Assembly: GCA_003586115.2 (NCBI GenBank)
Contig: QVOM02000126.1
Location: 10,006,725 to 10,070,724, forward strand
DNA: 64,000 nt
Source: Salvator merianae
Taxonomy: Eukaryota; Chordata; Lepidosauria; Squamata; Teiidae
Direction of reading: 5' to 3'
The first letter of the stretch is position 1. Each line of letters starts with the position of its first letter. Of this stretch, positions 51,089 to 61,959 are shown piece after piece. The position numbers and the translations under genes were made by a program. The notes under the pieces are model-generated. The model had not been told where the DNA came from and did not search any database. It saw nothing but the letters and a program-made list of their open reading frames with translations.

Positions 51089-51289
51089 GGTGGACACAAT
51101 GGCTCCCACTTGGTGGTTTATAAGAGTACTGGTGGTGTTCCAGTGTGTGGCACCAAAGATTCAGAAGAACCAAGCAACTGCGTAGCTACTGGCACCAGCC
51201 TTCGTGGATGGACGCATAAAGGGAATGTTCAAGAGATATGGAGACATGGTGAGGTTCAGCTGGCATAGAAGAGCCCCTAGTAGGCTATT

Positions 51290-51390
51290 GTTTTTAGTGG
51301 ATTCTTCTTAATCCATTACTGTTTAAGCCAATCTCAGAGTAGCTTTTGAGTAGAGGGTGGGATAAAAATATGAATAAATAAATAAATCTA
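51290..51390 (+). mobile_element. L2-like tail
   Basis: AAGCCAATCTCAGAGTAGC, GTAGAGGGTGGGATAAAAAT and (AAAT)n fit a retroposon tail of the L2 type. Confidence 0.55.
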
Positions 51391-51399
51391 GTCAGCAAG

Positions 51400-53150
51400 A
51401 GCTGCAAGGCACAGGGTAGGTGGACCTGATGCTTCAAGGGAGTTTCATGGCTCCTGTATGCAGCCACGGCTTCTGTAGCACCTTCTCAAGGGCCATGGGA
51501 AAAGAGGGAAGCTCTGTAGGAGGAGCTGATGGTCCAAGAAAGGATTCATGACTCCTGTATGAAGCCAAAGTTTCTGGAAAACTCCAGGCAGACAGTTTCC
51601 TTTGATCCTGAGTAATCACGTTTTAATCTCCAGCGGATCAAAAGACAGTGTAAGGGAGACAAAAAAGAGATTTCCAGCCCTCTCCAACAGCCCTCAATAT
51701 CTGAGTCCAAGGACTGCTGCTGATTGTATAATCTTGCCTCATCTACACTACAGCCAGCTGCCTTAACCGTCCCATCTCAGAGAACCGGCCAGTGTGACCC
51801 CCAAGTTTGGAACCCAGATGGCATTCCACTGGAAGAATGTCTTCTGTAGCATGACAAATGCAACATGTAGAAGCCTGTGAGCTGGACAGGCCTGGTTTCT
51901 TCACACAGCCTATTTTACAGACCATAATAGGTTAATGACTGGGAGATGGCAGGGAAACCAGCCTTAGAAAAACAAGAACCTTCCAGAGAGGTATATTATT
52001 TCAAAATGAAGAAGGAGGAAATCGATGAGCCATGTCTGCCCCCTAGTGGTTAAGAAAAAACACCAAAACACCTCCTGCATTCTTCACTTACTGAGTTGAT
52101 TGTGGCACCTTTAAGGAGTCTAAAACAGCTTTGCCCCTACGCTTCAAAAAGAATCAGCAGCCATAGGGAAAGCCCAGAGTTTAGGGAAGTTACCCAAGAG
52201 AGAAGAAAACATAAGGAGGAGAAGGGACAGAAGAGCAGGAACAGAGACTGAATAGAATGGAATGTAATAACCTGGAAGAGGGCGTCCTCTGCTGACCGGC
52301 TAGAACAGGAGCACATGCCATCAAAGTTTCCCTTTCAGGACCTCTCCCACAATCCTCAGCCAAAATGGCAAGAGATAAGAGAGCTGTATTCCAAAAACAG
52401 AACACCTCTTTGTGTTCTGTGGGATATCTCTCATTTCCTATGTACTCTAGCATGACCAAGACTTTAAAAAATGGTCTAAAAAAATCCCAACCTTGAACCT
52501 TTATCTTAACAGTCACCTCCGAAACAGCCAGGAACCAGGGATTAATAGTTCACATGCAGAGGGGACAGGTAGGAGCAAAGCAGCTGTGGAAAAGCTCCCA
52601 CTCAGTGGAGCAGATTGTGGCCAATGGAAGCTCATCCATTGCACATACAGGGAGCTTTCCCAGGGTGCCTCCAGATTTGGGTTAGAACCCACAGCTCACC
52701 AAGAATGACCTTGGGACTGCCACACACATCCATAGTCCCAGGATACCATGGCAATATCCTGGAATAGTAATATTACGAGAAAGGCAGCAACAGTGCTGTA
52801 TGACTATAATATCGGTACCAATATTGTCTGCCAGCTGCTCAAGAGACCAAAGCGCTTGCAAAATTCCTGGATGTTAGCAAGTGCCAGGGGGGGAATAAAG
52901 GGGGTGGGCGGGTATGTGATTGTCCTTTTCTAGCCCTTCAAGATAGAGACCTGCTCTGTTTCAAGCTGGACTTCTAACACTCTAATCACACACAAGATAC
53001 CATTTTCCTGCTCACCAGTGTGGAATCCGGTAAGGAAAGATGTGCCAACCAGGCAGAATACTAGAACTTTGCCACGGCAGCCTGCCTTCCCCACTGGGTC
53101 AAGAAGGAGAGGTGGGTTGGAGGGTTAAGATAAGCACAACCCCTGTTTTT
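51400..53150. other. 1.75 kb without recognised gene
   Basis: Holds an imperfect direct repeat of about 100 bp (CTGATGCTTCAAGGGAG.. at 51428 and CTGATGGTCCAAGAAAGG at 51528) sharing ACTCCTGTATG and CTTCTG. Short purine-rich runs. No exon or LINE frame recognised. Confidence 0.35.
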
Positions 53151-53156
53151 GATAGC

Positions 53157-53340
53157 ATAAGAACATGAGAGGGGCCCTGCTGAATCAGGCCACGGCCCAT
53201 CTGGTCCAGCATCCTGTTTCACACAGTAGCCCACCAATAGCTTCCGGGCATCTCAAGCAGAATAGAAAGGCAAAACCTTCACCTGCTCTCGACTCCCTGC
53301 AAATGGATTTTAGAGACTTCCTGCCTGTCCCTCCAACCTA
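53157..53340 (-). mobile_element. L3-like LINE 3' tail
   Basis: + strand GAACATGAGAGGGGCCCTGC .. CACGGCCCATCTGGTCCAG starts the reversed tail; it ends at GTCCCTCCAACC. Confidence 0.85.
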
Positions 53341-53524
53341 ATATTTGAGCTCTGAATGCGGTTCCGCTCCAGTTCGGGATGGGTGCTTGTTCCAGGATGG
53401 GGCCTCCCTCCCTATCCTGGAACAGACAAGGTAAGTGCAGAAAGGCCCTTAGACTTAAGGCTATCTTGACCCTGGGTGTTAAAGTGGCCATTTTCCCTAC
53501 TCCACTATTCTGCTGAGCTGCAAA

Positions 53525-53705
53525 TTTATGTATGTATTTATTTATTTATATTTCCATCCCACCCAATATCCTAAGGTCCCAATAAAATCACAGATAAACT
53601 AGATTGGCTAAAAGAGTAACAGTGCCTGCATGGGGAGGGGATGCTCTTCCCTCCACCAAAGATCAGGGTAAAAAAGGTGCATCTTAATTATTTAATACCT
53701 CACAT
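53525..53705 (-). mobile_element. L2 LINE 3' end, inverted
   Basis: TTTATATTTCCATCCCACCC .. AACAGTGCCTGCATGGGG and ATCAGGGTAAAAAAGGTGC repeat the 6785-7095 copy. Confidence 0.75.
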
Positions 53706-54159
53706 GATTGTTTTACTGTTTAAATTAATGAGTTCTCCTTTGTTTTTAAATATTCATCTGTCCCCTGAGCTGCTCTTTAGATGAAAGGCAGGCTAGAAGT
53801 CAATTTTTTAAAAAAAAAAAAAACTCCAAGCAGGTGTCATCCACGATGGGCTATCAGGTCTGATCTGCAGACCTCTCTGTTTATTCCCTGCAAGAGGGAC
53901 TCGCCCATGATCCCGACTTTCTCTCCTTCTGGTGGGAGACGCCCTCTTTGGGGGGTTCTAGTCTCACAGGTCTGGGCTTATTCTTGCTCTGGAAACTCTT
54001 GCCACTTTACTTCTGGCCATTGCTCCCACGCGATGGTGGTTGCTCCTATCATGAGAATTCCCCTTTTTCATGAACTTCTGTTTCTGGATTCACTTGCTGC
54101 AAATTTTTTTCAGGCCTGACTGCCCAAAAATTCTTCTCTCTCTTTGATGATCTGGCCAC

Positions 54160-54725
54160 TCTCTCTTCCAGGGCTCTGCTCTCCTCTCCTGTTTTATTTC
54201 TTTTTTTTCTCTTCTCTCTTCTTTTTCCTTTTCTCTTCTTCCTTCTCTTTTTTCCACTCCCTTATTCTCTTCACTCTTCCTCTCTCCTCTCCTTTTTCTC
54301 TTTTTCTTCTCTCTTCTTTTTTCTTTCCTCTTCTTCCTTCTCTTTTTTCCACTCCCTTATTCTCTTCACTCTTCTTCTCTCCTCTCCTTTTTCTTTTTTT
54401 CTTCTCTCTTCTTTTTTCTTTCCTCTTCTTCCTTCTCTTTTTTCCACTCCCTTATTCTCTTCTCTTCTTCTCTCCTCTCCTTTTTCTTTTTTTCTTCTCT
54501 CTTCTTTTTTCTTTCCTCTTCTTCCTTCTCTTTTTTCCACTCCCTTATTCTCTTCACTTCTTCTCTCCTCTCTTTTTTCTTTTTTCCTTCTCTCTTCTTT
54601 TTCCTTTCCTTTTCTCTTCTTCTTTCTCTTTTTTCTCTTTTCTCCTCTCTTTTATTCTCTTCTCTTTACTCTGTCCTCCTCTGTCCTCTTCCCTCCTCCC
54701 TCCTCCATTCTCTTCTCTCTTCCAG
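54160..54725. repeat. Polypyrimidine tract with about 95-bp tandem units
   Basis: Nearly pure C/T for over 550 bases. The landmark CCACTCCCTTATTCTC recurs at 54254, 54349, 54444 and 54537, giving a 95, 95, 93 bp period. The 204-residue + frame and 89-residue minus frame are products of composition. Confidence 0.9.
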
Positions 54726-54729
54726 AAGC

Positions 54730-54930
54730 ACAACCCCTACCATTTGTCACATGTGTAGACTATGTTCTCTTTGGGCAGGAGGACAGCCATGCCACAAGCA
54801 CTGTAAATCTTAAAGAATTGTTGCCCGTCAGAATTGCCACTATCGGAATTGCCAAGAAAGCTTGGGATCCTGCTCACATTTAAACAGAACTGCTGCCCAT
54901 AAACCTCCTTTGCGTGATCCTTAACCAAAG
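54730..54930 (-). mobile_element. L3-like LINE ORF1 zinc-motif fragment
   Basis: The minus strand reads FFKIYSACGMAVLLPKENIV then YTCDKW, paralleling the CKEC..MMILLPEG..YTCHKC zinc block of the CR1 ORF1 at 33.4 kb but clearly diverged. It is bounded by the polypyrimidine tract. Confidence 0.6.
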
Positions 54931-54949
54931 AACTTTTGTGACAAGGAAC

Positions 54950-56150
54950 CAGCAGTGCTTCTAAAATGAAGACTGTGCAAGCAATCTCCCGTCAAATGGG
55001 GGGGGGGGGCTTCCTTTCCAGATGGCCCATCTGCTCTGAGACTGAGTTTGAGGGGTTGTTCCTCATGTTCAGCCTGGATGCTGCTTGTGCTCCACCCACC
55101 CCGATGTCCAGCAACCTTCCTAGCTGAGACCAACTTAGATGCGGTTGGAGGTTCCCTCCACAGTAGTGTTGGGAGATTTCAATATCCATGCTGATGCAGC
55201 GGCAGCTGCCGGCTTTAAGCCCAGGTGTTTGCGCCTCATGCAAAGCATGCCATGGCTGTTCATGGGGCCTCCGGGCCTCTGTATTGCCACAGCAGGTGGC
55301 TAGGCTTCCTGCTGTGGCAGTACAGAGGCCTGGAGGCCCCACAAACAGCCATGGCGTGCTTTGTGCGGGGCGCGAACACCAGGGCTTAAAGCTGGTGGCT
55401 GCCACTGTACTGAAGTGACCTCCAGTGGTCCACCTCAAGTTTTCATGTCCCCCATGGCAACCAAAGAACTGCCCTTAACTTGATCTTTGCTATAGAGCAG
55501 GTTGGTGAGGATCTGTTGATGGGAGGCTGGTGAGAAGTCTACTGTCATAGACAGATCATCTTCTTGCAGGATTTGGACTTTCAGCAGCAGTACCTCTCGG
55601 ACAGGGTGGGGCACGTTATGGAATCCAAGTGATTTCTGAAAGCTCTGGTGGATTTTCTGGGTGTCACAGCTGGTGCTCCTGTTGAGGATCTCTTGCTGTG
55701 GAATTGCAAGATGAGCAGGATCACTGATATGACTGTTCCCCAAGCACTGTCAACATCTATGCGGAACCCTTAGCACACTTTGCTTTTCTATGGAGCTGTG
55801 GGTGGGAAAAGCAATAAGGTCAACCATGGGAGTACAAGTGATGTAGAACCCATTTTGAACATCTCTCACACAAAAAAGTTAAAGCACCTCATCGTGTCTA
55901 CCATGTGATAGTGGCGGTGGCAATAAGAAAGAACATTTCTGCTATTATTTCATATTCCAAGGGAGATTCTCTGTGGGACCTTCCAGGATGTGGAATGACC
56001 TAGCTTCTGAGGTGCATCAAGCACCATCTCTCCGTATACCCAGGAAGTTGGAGAAGATGCACTTTTTTATCCATACCTTTAACTGAAGATGCACCATTTC
56101 ATCTCCTCCACTGGATACTGTACAGCTTTTTACTGCTTTTAGTTTTTGCT
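54950..56150 (+). mobile_element. L2 LINE, endonuclease to 3' end, deleted, with family B insertion
   Basis: VVLGDFNIHADA-type endonuclease block near 55160-55196 is interrupted by the 55197-55407 palindrome. Downstream is a TLDLIF-like motif near 55473, then the endonuclease/RT link and a decayed C-terminus (LWNDLASEVHQAPSL near 55990-56030; HFFIHTFN end). Internal RT is missing. Confidence 0.75.
55197..55407. mobile_element. Family B palindromic hAT-like element, 211 bp
   Basis: Termini CAGCGGCAGCTGCC and GGTGGCTGCCACTG. Arms GGCTTTAAGCCCAGGTGTT and GGGGCCTCCGGGCCTCTGTA pair with their complements on the right; the centre is CAGCAGGTGGCTAGGCTTCC. Flanks TGCTGATG and TACTGAAG match 6/8. Confidence 0.85.
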
Positions 56151-56154
56151 TTTA

Positions 56155-56580
56155 TGCTTACCTAATTGCAATTCAGAGAGATCAAAAGGAAGCTTCAAAT
56201 TGTTCCTCAGTCGATCCCTTGAATTCAAATCCTAGGTTATCACTGCCAGATTCTATGAGATGCAACAATATAGTCATTCCTCTTATAACACTGTGGCTTG
56301 GTTCTCACAAACCACCGCATAATGCAAAAATATTACACTAGCCAGTGCCACCTACAGAAAACTGCAGAGGTCCTGTCTAACAATGTACATGGGTGGTAAC
56401 CAAAGAGATGAGATCCAATCAAGCAATGTAAGTCAATTGTCCCACAGGTGCAATAATAATCTCATTGCAACGCTTCCTGGCTTGCATTAAACAAGGAAGT
56501 CACATGTTCTTGACTGCATAAGAGCAAAGCCATTGTACCAAAAACAAGGGAGTCTCATTTTATTGAAAGGCTACAAGCTA
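56155..56580. other. No gene seen
   Basis: AT-rich, unassigned, between L2 and family A. Confidence 0.3.
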
Positions 56581-56582
56581 CT

Positions 56583-57101
56583 GGCCATTTTCACACTTAG
56601 TAATTAGTCTGTGCTAGCGTAGTACTTAACCAGGCAGCGCGGACACTGTCTACACTGCGCAGCTGCAAACAGGTCCTGAAGCCAGCTACCGGCATTTGTG
56701 TTGTGAAATCTGGTAGCCGTGCCCACTCCCCGCCACAGCAGCAGCCAGCAAATGACTGGCTGCTGCCATGGCAGATGACAGCACCACTGCGCGCATGCAC
56801 AATCACTCAGTTGGGTCTGCCAGATCTCATGGCCCCAATTGGGCCCACGCGATGCCTCGATTGGACCTCGCACACTCCATCAAAGATGGCCGCCACACCT
56901 TAGGTAAGTGTGAATGGAACCTTACCTGAAGCTCACTATGAGCTCCAGGTAAGGTTCCAGATTACAGTTTTGTGCACCAGTGGTAGAAGTGATCAGGAGT
57001 AGATGAAGCCCACTCCCAGTCGTTTCGACCATCCTGCAGTGCAGATGCACTTGGATAGCAAGCAGGCAAGATGCTTGCTACCGTCAAGTGCGAATAGGCC
57101 C
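56583..57101. mobile_element. Family A transposon, complete, 519 bp
   Basis: Termini GGCCATTTTCACACTTAG and CAAGTGCGAATAGGCCC. ACT flanks both ends (56580-56582 and 57102-57104), a 3-bp target duplication. Interior GGACACTGTCTACACTGCGC, CTGCTGCCATGGCAG and GTAAGGTTCCAG match sisters. Confidence 0.85.
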
Positions 57102-57269
57102 ACTGTGTTACACAAAAGGTGGTGTTATTCTGCTTTAAATCCATAACATGACAAGGATCAGATCCTCATTTCTGAAAAATTATATTGTAATTCAGATTCA
57201 GAGGCAGCCACCACGGAAGAATACAGGGTGACCACCAACGCTCTAAGTAGCAACGGGATTTCTTTTCCT

Positions 57270-58006
57270 ATTTTTAAAAGGCTTTTAAATGAGAAACCTC
57301 TCCAGGAATAATCCAAGGCTTTGAAGGGAGGTGTGTTCATGGCAGAAAGAATAAACACTTGCAGTTATGAAGCAGACCTGCCGAGTCCCTTGGAATGGCC
57401 CTTTCCGTATTTCCTCACCTTTTCAACAGGTGTGGCGTATCTGTTACTGCACTCTAACCGTGCTCAGGGCTGGACGTGAAACCATAGACTTGCACATGGG
57501 ACCAAGCCGTGGCACTCTTGATTCAATTAACTCACAGAGCGGAACTGCCAGCGAAACTAAATCTGATTCAAACAGCAGAAACTACCAGGCCAAATTAATA
57601 GCACGAGATCCTTTTACAGGCTCCCTTCACAATCCTGATCACCGACCTTGAAGAGCAAATTGGAACAAGCAAATTGCTGTTGAAAAATTCTTTCACCACC
57701 CGCTCGAAGCAAGTCATTGCTGCGAGTCAGAGGCGGGAGAGTGAGGAACCGTGGGGTTTGGCCATAACAAAGGGATCATTCTTGGAACAAAACCCCATCT
57801 CTTCTGGGTATTGAACCACAGTGGCATAAGGGACAACGGATTTGCTTTTTTTCAGGCTAAAAACATCGGAGAGCAATAAGCATGAATTCTGGGAAGGACA
57901 ATCATACGTTGCTCTGTAATCAAATCAATGAATCAGAAAAGGGAATTATAGGTAAAATGGCCCGGTGTGATGAAGTTCTAGTTCTCACTGTGGTGACAAA
58001 TGTCTT
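57270..58006. promoter_or_regulatory. Candidate conserved non-coding element interrupted by L1
   Basis: Repeat-free stretch with CAAATTAATAGC, TCAATTAACTCAC and AATCAAATCAATGAATC, and even base composition. It continues at 58505. No ORF with recognised domain. Regulatory function inferred. Confidence 0.4.
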
Positions 58007-58020
58007 AAGAACTTATGCAG

Positions 58021-58490
58021 CCATAATAGGATTGGTTGATTTGATTTGTTTCTTTTCTACGCTATTAATTAATGGGATGTTTTTTCATAATAGCCTGTAT
58101 TTTCTCCTCTATTTCTCTCCGTGTAGGTTTAATTGTTCTAGTGCCAATTAATAATTGTGGTATTCTAAATGCATGAAAATAAGATTGTAGATTGGGTATT
58201 TCCTGACCTCCAGTTTTCGTATTTTTGCATAGCATGGTTTCTGAGATTCTTGAATGTTTGGATGAGAATATGGATTGAATCATGGTTTCATTTAATTTTC
58301 TGAGGATTTGTGGACAAGGGTCTATTAGTAGAGGAAAACGTATCATTTCTTCAACTTGGTTGAAATGGATTTGTGATTAGTGGAGTGTGTAACTATCTAA
58401 TTCTCTTTGTATTTATTTGTACTTATCATATTTATTATTGTCTGTTGATATCTGTGAAATTCAATAAAGTATCTTTTAAAAAAATAAAAA
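58021..58490 (+). mobile_element. L1 LINE with 5' inversion (twin priming)
   Basis: The right part (about 58380-58490, + strand) is the L1 3' end with TTCAATAAAGTATC and an A-rich tail. The left part is inverted: minus frame 58346-58065 reads SETMLCKNTKTGGQEIPNLQ, the L1 ORF2 C-terminal KEGGLGLPNL block. Direct repeats AAGAACTTATGCAG (58007-58020) and AAGAACTTATGTAG (58491-58504) are a 14-bp target duplication. Confidence 0.85.
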
Positions 58491-58784
58491 AAGAACTTAT
58501 GTAGTCTAAGGTCCATTCATATGCAGTGGGAAGCACAAGTCAAAAGCATCTTTGCACAGTGAATTTTGCTATTGCAAATTAGATGGAAGGAAGGATCATG
58601 GAAGCACGGGCCTTGAGGAACACTTTTGAGTTAGCAGGTGTCCAGAAATGCATAACATTTATAATATAAATGATACGTGAATAAGTGCCAACTCCCACAG
58701 ATCTATGAAAGAGTCACATTTGGAGTCCACAATCAACTTCCTGAGATTTTAAATTTAGGGAAGGAGCAGGGTGGAGTGACGAGT

Positions 58785-59015
58785 TCCTGTGGAGGACAGA
58801 TGTATCAATGGCTACTAGAATATGTGCCTAAGTACCACCTCCAGGTTGGAGAGACAGGCAGGATGCCTCTAAAGGCCATTTGCAAGTGAAAGTTTTGTCT
58901 TCTGCTTGAGAATGCCCAGAAGCATTTGGAGGGCCACTGTGTGAGACAGGATGGTGGATTAGATGAACCATGGCCTGATCCAGCAGGGTTCCTCTTATGC
59001 TCTTATAAAAATACA
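58785..59015 (+). mobile_element. L3-like LINE 3' tail
   Basis: From TCCTGTGGAGGACAGATGTA to CAGCAGGGTTCCTCTTATGC. Small deletion where GGAGAGCAGGTGAAGG should be. Confidence 0.85.
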
Positions 59016-59395
59016 ATAATGGAGACTCAGTTAGATTGCATACAGTACCTAAAAGAAGAAAGAGCACTTCCAAGTCCAAGAGGATACCAGTGTGGCTTAC
59101 AAGTGCAGTACAGGAAGTCATTAAAAGCAAGAAATGGTTGTTTAGAAAATTGAAAGCTTGTCCTAATGAGGAGAACAGGAGGAACATAAATGCTGGCAGA
59201 ACAAATGCAAGACAACAAGCAGGAATGCTAAGAAGGATTTTGAGGAGCACATTGCTAAAAACATTAAAAGTGATAATAAGTTCTTTAAGTACATTAGAAG
59301 TAGGAATCCATCTAGGAAAGCAGTTGAACCATTAGATGACAATGGACAGAAGGCAATAATCAAAGAGGACACTAAGATTGCAGAGAGGCTAAATG
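59016..59395 (+). mobile_element. L3-like LINE, endonuclease/RT linker, adjoining
   Basis: Frames give LPSPRGYQCGLQVQYRKSL, then RKLKACPNEENRRNINAGR, the Lys-rich linker also seen at 47.7 kb (LEEHIAKNI type). It is cut at AGAGGCTAAATGAATTTTG by the inverted L2. Confidence 0.75.
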
Positions 59396-60980
59396 AATTT
59401 TGTTTAATTATTTATTTGTATTTTTATTGTGTCCTATATCAAATGTATCAGGGCAGGTTACAACAGGAAAAACAGATTTAAAAGAACCCACTAAAAATAA
59501 CAGCAGTGCCTAAAAGTGTGGGGAACCGTTTCCTCAACCAAAGGCATGTATAAATAGATGTGCCTTTAGCAGTCTTCTGAATGTATATAGTGAAGGTATC
59601 TGATCCACCTCAGGGGGAAAGACCATTCCATAATCTGGGGGTTACCACCGAGAAGGCCCTATCCTGAATACCCACCCCTTTAGCTGCTGAAGATGGTGGT
59701 ACAGCCAGGGTAGATCGGTATGGGAGAAGGCATTCCTTTAGATATTTGGGGCCCAAGCCATTTAGGGCCTTATAAGTTAAAGTTAACATCTTGAATTGGG
59801 TTTGGTAGTGAACTGGCAGCCACTGCAGCTCTTTAAAGATCAGTGTGATGTGCATCTGGCCAGCGATGCCAGTTAGCAGTCTCCCTGCTGCATTCTGCAT
59901 CAACTGCAGCTTCTGAACCATCTTCAAGGGCAACTCCAAGTACTGTGCATTACAATAGTCTAATCTGGAAGTTACCAGAGAATGGATCACTGTGGCAAGA
60001 TTTTCTCTATCCAGGAAAGGCCGTAGCTCATGAACCAGCTATAAGTGGACCTAGGCACTCTTGGCCTCCACCTCCACCTGAGCTTCAAGCATCAGTGCAG
60101 AGTCCAAAAGCATCCCCAGACTTTGCACCTGTCTATTCCAGGGCATTACAACTGCAGCATGAACAAGGTGCCTCCATACTTCCCAGACCCAAGATCCTGT
60201 GACACACACCACTACCGTCTTGTCTGGATTTAGTTTCAATTTATTGGCCCACACCTAGCCTATTACTGCTTCCAAGCACCTGTCAGGCACCTCAACCACC
60301 TCTCCTGATTCAGATGGCACGGAGAGATAGAGCTGGGGTGTCATTTGTGTATTGATGATACTTCACCCCAAATCTCCTGGTGATCTCTCCTAGCAGTTTC
60401 ATATAGATATTAAAGGACATGGGAGATAAGACTGAACCCTAAGGAACCCCACAAATGAGTTCCCAGGATGCCAAGCAGGAATCCTCACAACCACTGTCCA
60501 GCCTTGGAGATAGGAGTGGAACTATTGCAACATAATGCCTCCAACTCCCAAACTTCACAGACTTTCCAGAAGGACACTATGGTCAATAGTATCAAAAGCC
60601 ACCAAGAGATCCAGAAGAATCAACAGGGTCACACTTCCCCTGTCTTTCTCCCAGAGAGGTCATTAACCAGGACAGCCAAGGCAGTTTCAGTGCCTAACCA
60701 CGCCTGAAGCCAGATTGAAACGGGTCAAGATAATCAGCTTCTTCCAAACATGCCTGCAGTTGAAAAGCCACGACCCTTTCCAACACCTTTCCAAAAAAGG
60801 GTTTGTTAACCACCAGGTGATAGCTGATTAGATCTTCTGGATCCAAGGAGGACCTCCTGAAGGTTCGTGTGTGCACCACTGCCTATTTAAGAGCCAGTGG
60901 GGCCACCTCATCTTTCAAAGAGACATTTGCTACTCCATGGATCCACCCAGTCATATCCTGCTGGCTAGTTTTTATCAGCC
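59396..60980 (-). mobile_element. L2 LINE, RT to 3' end, inverted
   Basis: Minus strand order: RT fingers (60879-60694: SLDPEDLISYHLVVNKPFF, LQACLEEADYLDPFQSGF), palm/thumb debris (LKLNPDKTVVVC near 60230), then frame 59990-59610 with SRLDYCNAQYLELPLKMVQK and LQWLPVHYQTQFKMLTLTY, NGLGPKYLKECLLPYRS. The 3' UTR reaches 59396. Scattered stops. Confidence 0.85.
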
Positions 60981-61107
60981 AAGAAGGTCAAGGATCCAGA
61001 GGGCATGTGGTTGGTCAGACCCAAGCAAGCAGCTTGTCCATATAATCAGGCTACAGTAATTGAAACCAATCCAAGATAACTAGACCAGATGGTTCTCTCG
61101 ACATTTC

Positions 61108-61700
61108 GGGCGTTTTCGCACTTACCAGAGGAGAACGTTCTAATTAGCAGGCTTCAGGCTGGTGAAGATGGAGTCTGTTGAGTCCTATACGCACTTGCCA
61201 GCCAGGTAAACGACTCCAAGCTGACCAGCAGAGGGAGCAGTGCGGATGGGAATCCGCTAGGCAGGAAGTGAGGTCACGAATCATAGAGGCACGGATGCGA
61301 AGATAGATCTAGTAATCCGAACCATAGAGCTACTGCTTCAGACCTAGAGCAGCTCCTTTCGGAGCTGTCTTTGAAACGGCAGCCAGGATGCGAAGCCCAA
61401 AGGGCAAACCGGGTTGCAAAGCAGCAGACCGTGCCTGCGCGGCCACGCCAGCCCCTCCCCGCCACCATTTCAAACCAGGAAGCAGTGCGAAAGCAACTTC
61501 CCCGATCTGCACTTGATCTCGCAGGTCGAAATCAAGACAGCAAATTACTTGTCTAGCCTTCCCCAGCTTCAGGTATGTATCAGGCGAGCCTTGGTGAGAA
61601 TCGGGAATGGTGCGTGCACACGCGAGTGCGAGTGCGAATGCAAATGCTCCGTTCTAGCAAGTGACCAAGAACGTTCTGCTTCGGAAGTGAGAACAGGCCC
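61108..61700. mobile_element. Family A transposon, complete, 593 bp
   Basis: Termini GGGCGTTTTCGCACTTACC and GGAAGTGAGAACAGGCCC. TTC flanks both ends (61105-61107 and 61701-61703). Subterminal AGAACGTTCT palindromes occur near each end (61131, 61669). Interior differs from other copies, so this is a distinct subtype. Confidence 0.85.
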
Positions 61701-61959
61701 TTCCTGTGGATTATTTTCAGTTGTATCATCCAATCCTCTGAGTGACATTGTCCTCAAAGTTCCTTGCAAAATTGTTACAGCAGATGTTACATGGCCACCA
61801 CCCTTGCACTCTCAGGTTTCATTTTACAAGGCCATTCACCCCTCAAAAGAACTCTGCTGGATGAGTACTCAAGGGTGCAATGGTGGTGGAGAAATAAGTC
61901 CATTCCACCACCACCTGGTAGGCAGAATAATGTACTCTGACTTGTGTTCGATCTGACTC

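Noticed and set aside
54144..54758. 204-residue Ser/Leu/Phe-rich frame with apparent membrane segments
   Set aside because: Product of the polypyrimidine tract, which lacks stops by composition.
61414..61956. 180-residue + strand frame
   Set aside because: Lies mostly in a family A transposon and crosses its right end and target duplication. No recognised domain.
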